A stretch of DNA of 64,000 bases from CBFGTV01 sp965652145 (GTDB lineage: Bacteria > Bacillota > Clostridia > Peptostreptococcales > Natronincolaceae), in the NCBI GenBank assembly GCA_965652145.1, contig CBFGTV010000006.1:1-64000 (forward strand). Reading direction: 5' to 3'. Shown piece after piece: positions 36,056 to 44,993 of this stretch. Position 1 is the first letter of the stretch. The number at the start of each line of letters is the position of its first letter. The notes beneath the pieces are model-generated. The model was not told where the DNA came from. It searched no databases and saw nothing but the letters and a program-made list of their open reading frames with translations. The position numbers and the translations under genes were made by a program.

Positions 36056-37081
36056 CTACTGCCAGGACAGGATCAGCTCTCCCTGCTTAAGCCCCTCCTT
36101 AGGCTGGATCGTGATGCCTGTCAAGCCGTACCTTGCCATTAAATACCGTTTATTCCCTCGACGATAGCCTGCTACCTTGGAAACATCCCGCAGGTGACAG
36201 GCAATTGTAAGGTGTCCTGTGGGTCTTTGGGACTTTCCATCGATCATCTGTTGAAGCCTTTCCCGAAGGATTTCACCCTCCACCAGCTCCCTGAGGGCGG
36301 GGTGAAAGGGTCCTGCCACAACACTTTTTCCCGGAGCAATTTCCTCGGTGGTCTGAAGCCCCAGTCGAATTACCGGAATGCCTGCCTGCTGAAAGGAAAT
36401 CAATATATCTTTACAAAGAACAACACATTCCTCTAGGTCGAGGGGCCGATATTCTCCTTTTCGATAGGATTCCTCAAGGCCCGTATCTTTTATGACCAGC
36501 GTGGGATAAACCCGTACAAAATCCGGAGCATATTGAATAAAATCTGCTACAGTCTTTCGAAGGGCTTCTGTAGAATCTCCCGGTAGTCCCACCATCATTT
36601 GAAGCCCCAGGGAAAAGCCCATGGATTGAATAGCCTCCACGGCCCGATCCACATCCTCTTTGGTGTGGCCCCTGTGGCTCTGTTCCAATACCTGACGGTT
36701 AGTGGACTGTACCCCCAATTCAATTGTAGTTACACCCAGGGCCTTTAATTTTATAAGAATTTCCCTGGTAATATAGTCTGGTCGGGTAGAAAGCCTGATG
36801 GCATCTATGAAGCCTGCCTGCCTGGCCTTAAAGGCAGGTCTGAGGAATGCTTCCTGCTGCTGCCAGGGAAGGCCGGTGAAGCTTCCGCCATAGTAGGCCA
36901 CCTCCCGGTGATATTCCCGATGGGCCGTAAATTGTAGATGCTCCTCAATCTGGCTGGCGACCCTTTTCTCATCCATTTCTAAGATATCACTTGCTATTTT
37001 TTTCTGATTACAGAAAATACAATCGTGGGGACAGCCTAAATGGGGAATAAACAGGGGAATAATATACTTTTTCTTATGCAT
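36056..37081 (-). CDS. Radical SAM protein of the Elp3-like/COG1243-type group
   Basis: 341 residues. The radical SAM cluster is CPHDCIFCNQ (C-x3-C-x2-C, near residue 17). The following parts (YYGGSFTGLPWQQQEAFL, RLSTRPDYI, IELGVQSTNRQVLEQSHRGH, QMMVGLPGDS) are typical of the Elp3/YhcC/HemN-related radical SAM fold. No acetyltransferase domain is present, so it is not a full Elp3. The substrate is unknown. Its ATG shares a base with the rnc stop (TAATG), so it is coupled to rnc. Confidence 0.85.
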   Translation of the reverse strand: MHKKKYIIPLFIPHLGCPHDCIFCNQKKIASDILEMDEKRVASQIEEHLQFTAHREYHREVAYYGGSFTGLPWQQQEAFLRPAFKARQAGFIDAIRLSTRPDYITREILIKLKALGVTTIELGVQSTNRQVLEQSHRGHTKEDVDRAVEAIQSMGFSLGLQMMVGLPGDSTEALRKTVADFIQYAPDFVRVYPTLVIKDTGLEESYRKGEYRPLDLEECVVLCKDILISFQQAGIPVIRLGLQTTEEIAPGKSVVAGPFHPALRELVEGEILRERLQQMIDGKSQRPTGHLTIACHLRDVSKVAGYRRGNKRYLMARYGLTGITIQPKEGLKQGELILSWQ

Positions 37082-37794
37082 TAGCTCTTCATTACCTTTT
37101 CCACTGCCTCCTGGGCTGCCCTTTGCTCTGCCTCTTTTTTACTTTTACCGGCTCCCCTGCCCAGCGGGCGATCACCAAAGCACACTTCTACTTCAAAGAC
37201 CTTATCATGGTCGGGGCCCGTTTCATTGACAACCCGGTAGCTGATTTTCTCGGTGGATTTACTTTGCAGGAGTTCCTGAAGATAGGTTTTATAATCCTTA
37301 AATAGATTGCCTTGACTAGCCAGCTCCACCAAATCCTGTAGATTTGACAATACAAATTCCTTTGCCGGCGCCATCCCTCCGTCAATATAAATAGCTCCGA
37401 TGAGGGCCTCAAAGGCATCTGCCAATATTGAAACTCTTTGTCTTCCCCCCGACAGCTCTTCTCCTCGTCCCAGCATCATAAAATCTCCCAGCTTTATTGA
37501 TCTGGCTTTACCGGCCAGGGAGGATTCACATACCACATTGGCCCTAACCTTTGTCAATTCCCCCTCGGGCAACTGGCTATAGCGGTGAAAAATATAATCA
37601 CTAATAATAATACTTAACACCGAATCACCTAAAAATTCCAGGCGTTCGTTATGACATACCTTTCTATGTTTAATTTCATTGGCATAGGAGCTATGGGTTA
37701 TGGCTTCTATAATTAATTGGGGATTTTTAAACCGATAATTAATTTGCTTTTGTAATTGGGCAATTTTTTCTTCACTGGCTTTGTTCAATGACAT
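37081..37794 (-). CDS. rnc: Ribonuclease III
   Basis: 237 residues. Processes rRNA and other double-stranded RNAs. The catalytic signature is HNERLEFLGDSVLSIIISD, with the second acidic motif DAFEALIGAIYIDGG. The C-terminal double-stranded RNA-binding domain (KTYLQELLQSK ... GAGKSKKEAEQRAAQEA) is complete. AGGAGG lies 7 bases before the ATG. It is followed by the radical SAM gene and smc. Confidence 0.97.
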   Translation of the reverse strand: MSLNKASEEKIAQLQKQINYRFKNPQLIIEAITHSSYANEIKHRKVCHNERLEFLGDSVLSIIISDYIFHRYSQLPEGELTKVRANVVCESSLAGKARSIKLGDFMMLGRGEELSGGRQRVSILADAFEALIGAIYIDGGMAPAKEFVLSNLQDLVELASQGNLFKDYKTYLQELLQSKSTEKISYRVVNETGPDHDKVFEVEVCFGDRPLGRGAGKSKKEAEQRAAQEAVEKVMKS

Positions 37795-37808
37795 CCTATT
37801 TCCTCCTA

Positions 37809-37828
37809 TTACTCAGTTAGCTGAATAA
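37809..37828 (-). promoter_or_regulatory. Leader hairpin just upstream of the rnc ribosome binding site
   Basis: An 8-bp stem with one G-U pair and a CTAA loop (TTATTCAG/CTGAGTAA on the mRNA) ends a few bases before AGGAGG of rnc. It could influence rnc translation; it is too short to be a typical RNase III substrate by itself. Confidence 0.4.
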
Positions 37829-37884
37829 GTATTCTTTCAAATCATAAGTTCTCCAAATATTAACAAAATCCTTCACAGCTTTTA

Positions 37885-37913
37885 ATTATATATTGCCACA
37901 GAAAATAATACAA
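37885..37913 (-). promoter_or_regulatory. Probable promoter of the rnc-smc-ftsY operon
   Basis: On the minus strand TTGTAT (37913-37908), 17-bp spacer and perfect TATAAT (37890-37885), just after the fabF terminator. The -35 is poor. Confidence 0.45.
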
Positions 37914-37919
37914 TCATTC

Positions 37920-37959
37920 AAAAAATAATTATAGAGAGTTACCCCTCTATAATTATTTT
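37920..37959 (-). terminator. Strong terminator after fabF
   Basis: 15-bp perfect stem (37922-37936 with 37945-37959), 8-base loop and a run of six T on the minus strand. It ends the fapR-to-fabF operon and lies about 24 bases after the fabF stop. Confidence 0.9.
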
Positions 37960-37983
37960 TACATATTGTTTACTTCCCAATTA

Positions 37984-39219
37984 TTAATACTTTTTCATTA
38001 TGATCGTTGCGTTATGTCCGCCAAAGCCTAATGAGTTGGACAGGGCATAGTTAACAGCCCTTTTCTTAGGTTGATTGGGTACATAGTCCAGATCACACTG
38101 GGGATCTGGATCATTTAAATTAATGGTCGGGGGAATGATCCCCTGTTCAATCGCCTTAATACAAGCAATGGCTTCGATACTGCCTGCTGCCCCCAACAGG
38201 TGACCTGTCATGGATTTTGTAGAGCTGACACTCAATTGATAGGCATGCTCTTGAAATACCCCTTTAATTGCCAGGGTCTCAAATAAATCATTATAGGGTG
38301 TACTTGTACCATGGGCGTTGATATAATCGATGGCCTCAGGAGAAATACCGGCGTCCTTTAGGGCCTCCTGCATTGACCTGGCTGCCCCTTCACCTTCGGG
38401 AGAGGGGGCGGTAATGTGATAGGCATCTGCACTCATACCATAGCCCGCCACCTCTGCGTAAATAGTAGCACCTCGCTTCAAGGCATGCTCCAATTCCTCT
38501 AATATTAATATTCCTGCCCCTTCTCCCATTACAAAGCCATCTCGATTTAAATCAAAGGGTCTGCTGGCTCCCTTTGGATCATCGTTATTGGTTGACATTG
38601 CCTTCATAGAACAAAAGCCTGCAATGGACAGGGGGGTGATGGAAGCCTCCATTCCTCCCGTCACCATTACCTCAGCTGCCCCCCGTTCTATCACCTTAAA
38701 GGCTTCTCCAATGGCATTGGTTGACGACGCACAGGCAGTAACCACTGTGGTGTTGGGTCCCTTAGCCCCTAAGCTCATTGAAACATAACCTGCTCCAATG
38801 TTAGAAATCAGCATGGGAATAAAGAAGGGGCTGATTCTTTTAGGCCCCTTTTCCTGCAGCCTTTGGTACTGCTCCTCAAAGGTTCCAATTCCTCCTATGC
38901 CTGTTCCCAGGATGACACCAAAGCGTTCAGCCTCAAGGCTTTCTAATTTCAGATTGGCATCCTCCATGGCCATCCTTGAAGCTGCCACGGCCAATTGGGT
39001 AAAACGATCCATTTTCTTTAGCTCTTTTTTATCAATATAATCCTCTGGATTAAAATCTTTTATTTCGGCAGCAATTTTAGTAGGATAATCGACTGTATCA
39101 AATCTAGTGATGTAATCAATGCCAGATTTTCCTGCCAATAAACTGCTCCAAAATTCTTCCTTTCCAGTACCGATGGGAGTCACGCAGCCTATTCCTGTGA
39201 CAACAACTCTTCTTCGCAT
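37984..39219 (-). CDS. fabF: 3-oxoacyl-ACP synthase II (FabF)
   Basis: 411 residues. Condensing enzyme of fatty-acid elongation and thermal control. Catalytic Cys in TTVVTACASSTNAIGEA, His in NAHGTSTPYND and His in SMTGHLLGAAGSIEA, all present. It opens RRVVVTGIGCVTPIGTG. Last gene of the fab operon, 48 bases after acpP. Confidence 0.97.
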   Translation of the reverse strand: MRRRVVVTGIGCVTPIGTGKEEFWSSLLAGKSGIDYITRFDTVDYPTKIAAEIKDFNPEDYIDKKELKKMDRFTQLAVAASRMAMEDANLKLESLEAERFGVILGTGIGGIGTFEEQYQRLQEKGPKRISPFFIPMLISNIGAGYVSMSLGAKGPNTTVVTACASSTNAIGEAFKVIERGAAEVMVTGGMEASITPLSIAGFCSMKAMSTNNDDPKGASRPFDLNRDGFVMGEGAGILILEELEHALKRGATIYAEVAGYGMSADAYHITAPSPEGEGAARSMQEALKDAGISPEAIDYINAHGTSTPYNDLFETLAIKGVFQEHAYQLSVSSTKSMTGHLLGAAGSIEAIACIKAIEQGIIPPTINLNDPDPQCDLDYVPNQPKKRAVNYALSNSLGFGGHNATIIMKKY

Positions 39220-39267
39220 TCCTATAGTCCCCCTCTGATTGAAGCTTCTACCAGCATTTAGCTAATA

Positions 39268-39495
39268 TTATTGATTGGCTTCTACGTATTTTACAATATC
39301 ACCGATATTTTTAAATTTTTCTGCCTCTTCATCAGGTATTTCTACCCCAAATTCATCTTCAATTGCCATAATAATTTCAACAGCATCCAATGAATCAGCT
39401 TCTAAATCTCCCATTAAAGAAGTTGTTGGGGTAATATCCTTTACATCATCAAGTCCTAATTGATCACCAATTATTTTAACTACTTTTTCAAACAT
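39268..39495 (-). CDS. acpP: Acyl carrier protein
   Basis: 75 residues, very acidic. The phosphopantetheine serine lies in the classical motif DLEADSLDAVEIIMA (near residue 36). It carries growing acyl chains for the enzymes encoded on both sides. AGGAGG precedes the ATG. Confidence 0.98.
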   Translation of the reverse strand: MFEKVVKIIGDQLGLDDVKDITPTTSLMGDLEADSLDAVEIIMAIEDEFGVEIPDEEAEKFKNIGDIVKYVEANQ

Positions 39496-39534
39496 GTTAA
39501 TTCCTCCTATTATTTTTATTGTTATAAATTAATA

Positions 39535-40278
39535 TTATAATGCCATGCCACCATTGACACCTATCACCTGACCGGTAATGTAATTAGCATAATCACTGCT
39601 TAAAAACAATACTGTGTCGGCAATATCCTGAGGCCTGCCAAAGCGGCCCATGGGTATACCCTTCAGCATTTCTTCCCTTAGCTGATCAGATAACTGGTCT
39701 GTCATGTCTGTTTCAATAAAGCCAGGTGCCACCGCATTTACATTAATCCCCTTTCCTGCCAGCTCTTTGGCCAGGGATTTTGTGAAGCCTATTAAACCGG
39801 CCTTGGAAGCACAATAATTGGCTTGACCAGGGTTTCCTGCAACCCCCACCACAGAAGAAATATTGATGATTTTTCCAAATCGCTGCTTGATCATTTTTCT
39901 CACTGCGGCTTTGGTGCAAAGAAATGCTCCCTTCAGGTTAACATCCATAACCTGTTCCCAATCCTGTTCCTTCATTCGTATCAGCAAATTGTCTCTGGTA
40001 ATGCCGGCATTATTAACCAGAATATCTACCCTGTCAAGGCTTGCCTCAATTTCGTCAAACATCCCTTTCACTGCCTGGCCATCAGAAACATCTGCTTTCA
40101 AGGCCAATCCCTTCACACCCAGGGCCTCTATTTCATTTACTACTGCCATGGCTGCGGCCTCGTTGCTGGTATAGTTTATGATTACATTGGCTCCTGCCGC
40201 CGCCAGGGTCAGGGCAACGGCCCTTCCAATTCCCCGGGAACCACCGGTTACCATGGCATTTTTTCCATTTAGCTTCAA
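39535..40278 (-). CDS. fabG: 3-oxoacyl-ACP reductase FabG
   Basis: 247 residues, short-chain dehydrogenase. NADPH-binding TGGSRGIGRAVALTLA, the NNAG motif, and the catalytic Ser-Tyr-Lys (INISSVVGV, then YCASKAGLIGFTK). The start is TTG with AGGAGG 7 bases upstream and the family-typical MKLNGKNAMVTGGSRGIG. It reduces beta-ketoacyl-ACP in each elongation cycle. Confidence 0.97.
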   Translation of the reverse strand: MKLNGKNAMVTGGSRGIGRAVALTLAAAGANVIINYTSNEAAAMAVVNEIEALGVKGLALKADVSDGQAVKGMFDEIEASLDRVDILVNNAGITRDNLLIRMKEQDWEQVMDVNLKGAFLCTKAAVRKMIKQRFGKIINISSVVGVAGNPGQANYCASKAGLIGFTKSLAKELAGKGINVNAVAPGFIETDMTDQLSDQLREEMLKGIPMGRFGRPQDIADTVLFLSSDYANYITGQVIGVNGGMAL

Positions 40279-40293
40279 TTTTATTCCTCCTTC

Positions 40294-41232
40294 CTACAGA
40301 GTCAATAGCTTTTTCAAGCTGTCTAAATCTTCAACATTGATGGTTTCCACATCTATAGAAGCTTTTTTGGCTGTCTTTTTAATAAAGCCCGTTAAGGCCT
40401 TACCCGGGCCAATCTCCACAAAGGCTTCGATTCCCTCTTTGAGCATGTAATCCACTGAATCCTCCCATAAGACCGAATGGCTCACCTGCTTTACCAATGT
40501 CGGGATAACCGCCTCTGCCCCTGCCAAGGGCTTTGCATCAACATTGGTGATAACAGGCATTACCGGTTCAGTGATCTTATATTTTTCCAGCTCTACCCGT
40601 AATTTTTCTCCTGCCGGCGCTAATAACCCACAATGGAAGGGGGCACTTACCGGTAAGGTCATGGCCCTTTTAGCCCCCTTGGAAAGGGCTTCCTCTACTG
40701 CCCTGTTAACAGCCTTAACTTCTCCTGAAATGACGATTTGGCTTGGACAATTAAAGTTTGCCGCCTCCACGACACCATCCTCCCTGGCAGCTTCAAGGCA
40801 TTCGGTCAGCTTATCCCTATCAAGCCCCAAAATGGCTGCCATGGTACCTACCCCTAAGGGAACGGCCTCTTGCATATATTTCCCTCGATTTCTAACAATT
40901 CTTACAGCATCCTTAAATTCCAGGACCTTCGCCAGAACCAAAGAAGCATATTCCCCCAGGCTCAGGCCTGCCGTTATCCTACTGGTTCCCCCCTCCTGCT
41001 CAATCACTCTTAGTATGGCGATGCTGGTGGTAAGAATAGCCGGTTGTGTATTTTCGGTTTGTACCAGCAATTCCTCGGGACCCTCAAAGCAAAGCTTTGC
41101 CATATCATAGCCTAAGTAATCACTGGCCTCTTCAAAGGTCTCCCTGGCAACTGAAAAATTAGCGGCTATTTCCCTTCCCATTCCGACGTATTGGGCCCCT
41201 TGACCCGGAAAGACATATGCGATCCTTTTCAT
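40294..41232 (-). CDS. fabD: Malonyl-CoA:ACP transacylase FabD
   Basis: 312 residues. Loads malonyl onto ACP. The start IAYVFPGQGAQYVGMG and the catalytic serine in AGLSLGEYASLV are diagnostic, with the active histidine in VSAPFHCGLLAPA. It starts 3 bases after fabK stops, and lies before fabG. Confidence 0.97.
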   Translation of the reverse strand: MKRIAYVFPGQGAQYVGMGREIAANFSVARETFEEASDYLGYDMAKLCFEGPEELLVQTENTQPAILTTSIAILRVIEQEGGTSRITAGLSLGEYASLVLAKVLEFKDAVRIVRNRGKYMQEAVPLGVGTMAAILGLDRDKLTECLEAAREDGVVEAANFNCPSQIVISGEVKAVNRAVEEALSKGAKRAMTLPVSAPFHCGLLAPAGEKLRVELEKYKITEPVMPVITNVDAKPLAGAEAVIPTLVKQVSHSVLWEDSVDYMLKEGIEAFVEIGPGKALTGFIKKTAKKASIDVETINVEDLDSLKKLLTL

Positions 41233-41234
41233 CT

Positions 41235-42182
41235 CTATTCCCCCTTAAAGCTTTTTACCTGCTCCAGTTGTTCTGATGCCCCTTGAAGTATCTCCTGAAT
41301 AATTTCCCTGGCTGGTTGAATTCGATCTACCATAGAGGCCACCTGGCCCGCCATAACAGAGCCATTCTCGATGTCTCCCTCCACCACTGCCAATCGGAGT
41401 CTTCCTGCACCTAGCTTTTCTATCTCCTCTTGCGATGCTCCCTGCTTTTCCAGGTCGGCAAATTGTCTGGTGAGCTTGTTTTTCAGCGTTCTGACAGGAT
41501 GTCCTGTGCTGCGGGCCGTCACTACGGCATCCCGGTCCTTAGCCTTAATCACCATTTGCTTATAATGATCATGGGCAGTACACTCTACTGCACAAATAAA
41601 TCGCGTACCGATCTGCACACCCTTGGCCCCCAGGGAAAGGGCCCCCAGAAATCCTCTGCCGTCCACAATTCCACCGGCAGCAATGACTGGAATATTTACT
41701 TCCTTCACCACTTGGGGTACCAGTACCATGGTGGTTAATTCTCCTATGTGGCCGCCGGCCTCGGTACCTTCCACAATAACGGCATCAGCCCCCAGCTTTT
41801 CCATACGCTTTGCCAGGGCTACGGAAGGAACCACAGGAATAATCTTGGTGCCGATTTCTTTGAAGCGGTTCATAAACTTCCCTGGGTTTCCTGCACCGGT
41901 TGTAATGACCGGTACCCGTTCCCGGTAAACCACCTCTACCACCTCATCTACAAAGGGTGATAACAGCATGATATTGACACCAAAGGGCTTTTGGGTCAAT
42001 TCCTTTGCCCTTTTTATTTCCTTTTCTACCACGTCGGCAGGTGCATTGCCGGCGGCAATAATTCCCAGGCCTCCAGCCTCTGAAACAGCTGCAGCCAGCT
42101 CTGCCGTAGCCACCCAAGCCATTCCGCCTTGTATAATTGGATATTGTATATTTAACATCTGGCAGATTTCAGTTTGAAACAT
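41235..42182 (-). CDS. fabK: Enoyl-ACP reductase II FabK (FMN-dependent)
   Basis: 315 residues, 2-nitropropane-dioxygenase-like TIM barrel. The sequence MLNIQYPIIQGGMAWVATAELAAAVS, IVEGTEAGGHIGELTTM, VIAAGGIVDGRG and GAKGVQIGTRFICA marks FabK. It catalyses the last reduction of each cycle in place of FabI, a trait linked to natural triclosan resistance. No fabI is present in the window. Confidence 0.95.
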   Translation of the reverse strand: MFQTEICQMLNIQYPIIQGGMAWVATAELAAAVSEAGGLGIIAAGNAPADVVEKEIKRAKELTQKPFGVNIMLLSPFVDEVVEVVYRERVPVITTGAGNPGKFMNRFKEIGTKIIPVVPSVALAKRMEKLGADAVIVEGTEAGGHIGELTTMVLVPQVVKEVNIPVIAAGGIVDGRGFLGALSLGAKGVQIGTRFICAVECTAHDHYKQMVIKAKDRDAVVTARSTGHPVRTLKNKLTRQFADLEKQGASQEEIEKLGAGRLRLAVVEGDIENGSVMAGQVASMVDRIQPAREIIQEILQGASEQLEQVKSFKGE

Positions 42183-42207
42183 TGTATTCCCTCCTACAAC
42201 ATGGAAT

Positions 42208-43203
42208 TTATTTGGTCCATTTGATTGCCATTGAAGCCCAGGTTAAACCACCGCCAAAGGCCACAAGGATAATATTATCATTCTTTTTAATTCGGCCTTC
42301 CCTTACGGCCTCATCCAGGGCAACGGGAATTGAGGCCGCCGACATATTTCCATATCGATGCAAATTGACATAGATTCTGTCAATAGGCAGCTTCAATCGT
42401 TTTGAGGCAGCTTCAATAATTCTAATATTGGCCTGATGGGGTACCATAAAGTGTACATCATCCAGGGTGAGCCCAGCCTTTTCCAGCACCTCCAGGGTGG
42501 CCTTTCCCATTATTCTGACAGCAAACTTAAAGACTTCACTGCCATCCATTTTAATATAATGAAGCCGGTTGGCAACCGTTTCAGGGGAAGCTGGCATCCT
42601 TGAGCCTCCTGCCGGTTGATACAGTGCTTCTCCACTGCTGCCGTCGGCCCCCAAATAGGAGGACAATATCCCGCTGCCCTCGACTGTCCTTTCCAGGATC
42701 GCCGCCCCTGCACCGTCTCCAAAGAGTACGCAGGTATTTCGATCCTTCCAATCTACAATTTTACTGAGGGTCTCGGCCCCGATGATCAATGCCCTTTGAT
42801 AGGTGCCATTCTTAATAAATTGCTCACCGATGGTTAAGGCATACACAAAGCCTGAACAGGCAGCCTCAATATCAAAGGCCACAGCCCCGTGGGCCCCAAG
42901 ATTTTTTTGTACAAGACAGGCCGTAGAGGGGAATCCCATATCCGGCGTAACGGTGGCAACGATGATTAGATCAATGGCCTCTGGAGAAAGTCCCGCATCT
43001 TGAAGGGCCCTTTCCGCCGCCACTGTGGCCAAATCAGAGGTGGCCATCCTGTCGTCGACAATTCTTCTACTACCAATCCCTGTTCTGGTCACAATCCACT
43101 CATCGGTGGTTTCAACCATTTTTTCCAGATCGAAATTGGTTAATTCCCTTTCCGGCAAGCAACTGCCGGTTCCGCTGATTCCCACCGAAAAAAATTTATT
43201 CAA
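42208..43203 (-). CDS. fabH: 3-oxoacyl-ACP synthase III (FabH)
   Basis: About 331 residues. Initiates chains from acetyl-CoA or branched acyl-CoA and malonyl-ACP. Catalytic Cys in FDIEAACSGFVYAL, His in VPHQANIRIIEA and Asn in VNLHRYGNMSAASIPVAL. The start is uncertain: a TTG at 43203 has AGGAG at 9 bases, overlapping the plsX stop by 8 bases; the ATG at 43212 would directly abut that site. Confidence 0.95.
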   Translation of the reverse strand: MNKFFSVGISGTGSCLPERELTNFDLEKMVETTDEWIVTRTGIGSRRIVDDRMATSDLATVAAERALQDAGLSPEAIDLIIVATVTPDMGFPSTACLVQKNLGAHGAVAFDIEAACSGFVYALTIGEQFIKNGTYQRALIIGAETLSKIVDWKDRNTCVLFGDGAGAAILERTVEGSGILSSYLGADGSSGEALYQPAGGSRMPASPETVANRLHYIKMDGSEVFKFAVRIMGKATLEVLEKAGLTLDDVHFMVPHQANIRIIEAASKRLKLPIDRIYVNLHRYGNMSAASIPVALDEAVREGRIKKNDNIILVAFGGGLTWASMAIKWTK

Positions 43204-44203
43204 TCTGATCATCTCCTAGCTTGTTAATTTCTTCAGTGATTTCACTAATGACACCACTTTCTATTAATAGCTTTGCCTGCCGGATGGCGTTTTTAACGGC
43301 TTTACCATTGGAGCTGCCGTGGGCCTTGATCAGCAGTCCATTAACCCCTAGAAATGGCGCACCACCGTATTCTGTATAGTCAAATCGTTTTTTGAAGCCC
43401 CCGAAGCTGGATTTCAACAGCAGGGCCCCCAGCTTATTGATTGGATTACGAGTAAATTCTTCTTTTAATAGCTTGAAGATAGTCGAAGCAACCCCTTCAG
43501 TAAGCTTTAAAATTACATTACCAGTAAAGCCGTCACAGAGCACCACATCGGCATAACCGGCTGGAATATCTCTGGCTTCAACATTTCCGCCAAAGAAAAA
43601 GGGTGCCTTGGTTAAAGCTTCATAGGCCTGTTTGGTGCTTTCATTTCCCTTCCCTGCTTCAATGCCAATATTAACAAGACAAACCTTGGGTTTTTCAAGC
43701 TTAAACAGGCTTTTGGCATAAATACTACCCATCAATCCAAATTCAATGTAATTTCTAGGTTTAATATCTGCATTGGCACCTCCGTCAATTAATACTGAGG
43801 CACCCTTTTCATTGGGTATAACAGGGGCCAAAGCCGGGCGATCAATTCCCTTTATCCTTCCCAGCACAAACAGCCCTCCTGCCAGCAAGGCCCCGGTATT
43901 GCCTGCTGAAATGACTCCCTGGGCCTTTCCTTCCTTGACTTGATTTATGGCCACTACCATGGAGGAATCCTTTTTTCTTCTAATGGCTTGAACTGGCTTA
44001 TCTTCATTGTTAATCTCTTCAGTACAGTGGATGACCTCTATTTGATCCTTAGGGTATTCATGACGGCTTAATTCAGCCTGTATTATTTCCTGATTCCCCG
44101 TTAAGATAATATGTACGCCATATTCCCTAACAGCCTGAACTGCACCTTCTACCGTAACCTTTGGTCCGTGGTCACCGCCCATGGCATCTACCGCAATCTT
44201 CAT
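43196..44203 (-). CDS. plsX: Phosphate acyltransferase PlsX
   Basis: 335 residues. Makes acyl-phosphate from acyl-ACP for PlsY, the first step to phosphatidic acid. Opening MKIAVDAMGGDHGPKVTVEGA, GVISAGNTGALLAGGLF and VVLCDGFTGNVILKLTEG are characteristic. The ATG overlaps the fapR stop by 4 bases, so fapR and plsX are coupled, as in B. subtilis. Confidence 0.96.
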   Translation of the reverse strand: MKIAVDAMGGDHGPKVTVEGAVQAVREYGVHIILTGNQEIIQAELSRHEYPKDQIEVIHCTEEINNEDKPVQAIRRKKDSSMVVAINQVKEGKAQGVISAGNTGALLAGGLFVLGRIKGIDRPALAPVIPNEKGASVLIDGGANADIKPRNYIEFGLMGSIYAKSLFKLEKPKVCLVNIGIEAGKGNESTKQAYEALTKAPFFFGGNVEARDIPAGYADVVLCDGFTGNVILKLTEGVASTIFKLLKEEFTRNPINKLGALLLKSSFGGFKKRFDYTEYGGAPFLGVNGLLIKAHGSSNGKAVKNAIRQAKLLIESGVISEITEEINKLGDDQIE

Positions 44204-44787
44204 GATACGCCTCCTTGTCTGCCCTTGATGGCTACTAAAATAAACTTTCCTCTAAAGACCTGCTCCTGGTTAACGTTTATTTTTACATGGAGGTAATGCT
44301 GATTCCCCCTAACCCTTACAACCTCTGCCTTTGCAATCAATCGATCCCCTGCATAAACAGGGTTCAAATATTTAATATTAGAAACGCCGGTTAATGCCAC
44401 GTCGGCATCTATCACTGCCATGGCAAGGGATTCCGCCTGGGAAAAAATATGGTGTCCCTTGACGATATTGGTCTTACTAAAGGCCATTTCACTGTTGGTT
44501 TGTAAAATTGAAATACCACTTTCCCCTAATTTTAGGTCGATTAGTTCCCCAACGATCTCTGTTTCAATAATACTTCTTACTTTTTGATAATTTTTTTCTG
44601 CCACCTGCTTGATCCGTTCCCTCAGCTCTGGAATACCCAGCTCTAACCGATCAAGACGGATGGTTTGAATACTGACGCCAAATTTTTCAGACAGGTCTTC
44701 ATCAGTCATAAAGGGGTCTGATTCCATCAATTCAACCAATTTTTTTTGGCGATTTGCCTTACTGAGCTTCCCTGCTTTTTTCACCAT
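44200..44787 (-). CDS. fapR: Malonyl-CoA-responsive fatty-acid repressor FapR
   Basis: About 195 residues. N-terminal helix-turn-helix (FMTDEDLSEKFGVSIQTIRLDRLELGIPE) joined to a hot-dog effector domain (SEMAFSKTNIVKGHHIFSQAESLAMAVIDADVALTG). FapR represses lipid genes and is released by malonyl-CoA. GAGGTG lies 3 bases before the ATG; the adjacent GTG at 44784 has better spacing and is possible. The own promoter carries the operator listed next. Confidence 0.96.
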   Translation of the reverse strand: MVKKAGKLSKANRQKKLVELMESDPFMTDEDLSEKFGVSIQTIRLDRLELGIPELRERIKQVAEKNYQKVRSIIETEIVGELIDLKLGESGISILQTNSEMAFSKTNIVKGHHIFSQAESLAMAVIDADVALTGVSNIKYLNPVYAGDRLIAKAEVVRVRGNQHYLHVKINVNQEQVFRGKFILVAIKGRQGGVS

Positions 44788-44813
44788 TATCACCTCAAGT
44801 TTTAGTACTTGTA

Positions 44814-44832
44814 ATTAGTACCTGATACTAAT
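44814..44832. promoter_or_regulatory. FapR operator of the fapR-fab operon
   Basis: 19-bp dyad ATTAGTACC-TG-ATACTAAT that matches the known FapR box. It begins right after the -10 hexamer, so bound FapR would cover the transcription start of its own operon. No second copy was seen elsewhere in the window. Confidence 0.9.
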
Positions 44833-44836
44833 ATAG

Positions 44837-44865
44837 AGTATATATGATCAGATCATAAAAATCAA
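44837..44865 (-). promoter_or_regulatory. Sigma-A-type promoter of fapR operon
   Basis: On the minus strand TTGATT (44865-44860), 17-bp spacer and TATACT (44842-44837). The FapR operator lies at about -2 to +17. Confidence 0.75.
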
Positions 44866-44993
44866 GTATTATTCTTTTTCATCGATCAATGGTTTTTCTA
44901 AGGAAATCCATTAATCCTTTTTTATAACATTCTCATATAAGAGCAAAGCCCTCTTTAATTTAATAATTTAAGTTAGGACTTCCCTATTGATTA

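Noticed and set aside
40544..41110. 188-codon open frame on the plus strand
   Set aside because: Antisense shadow of fabD, which is complete and has all catalytic motifs.
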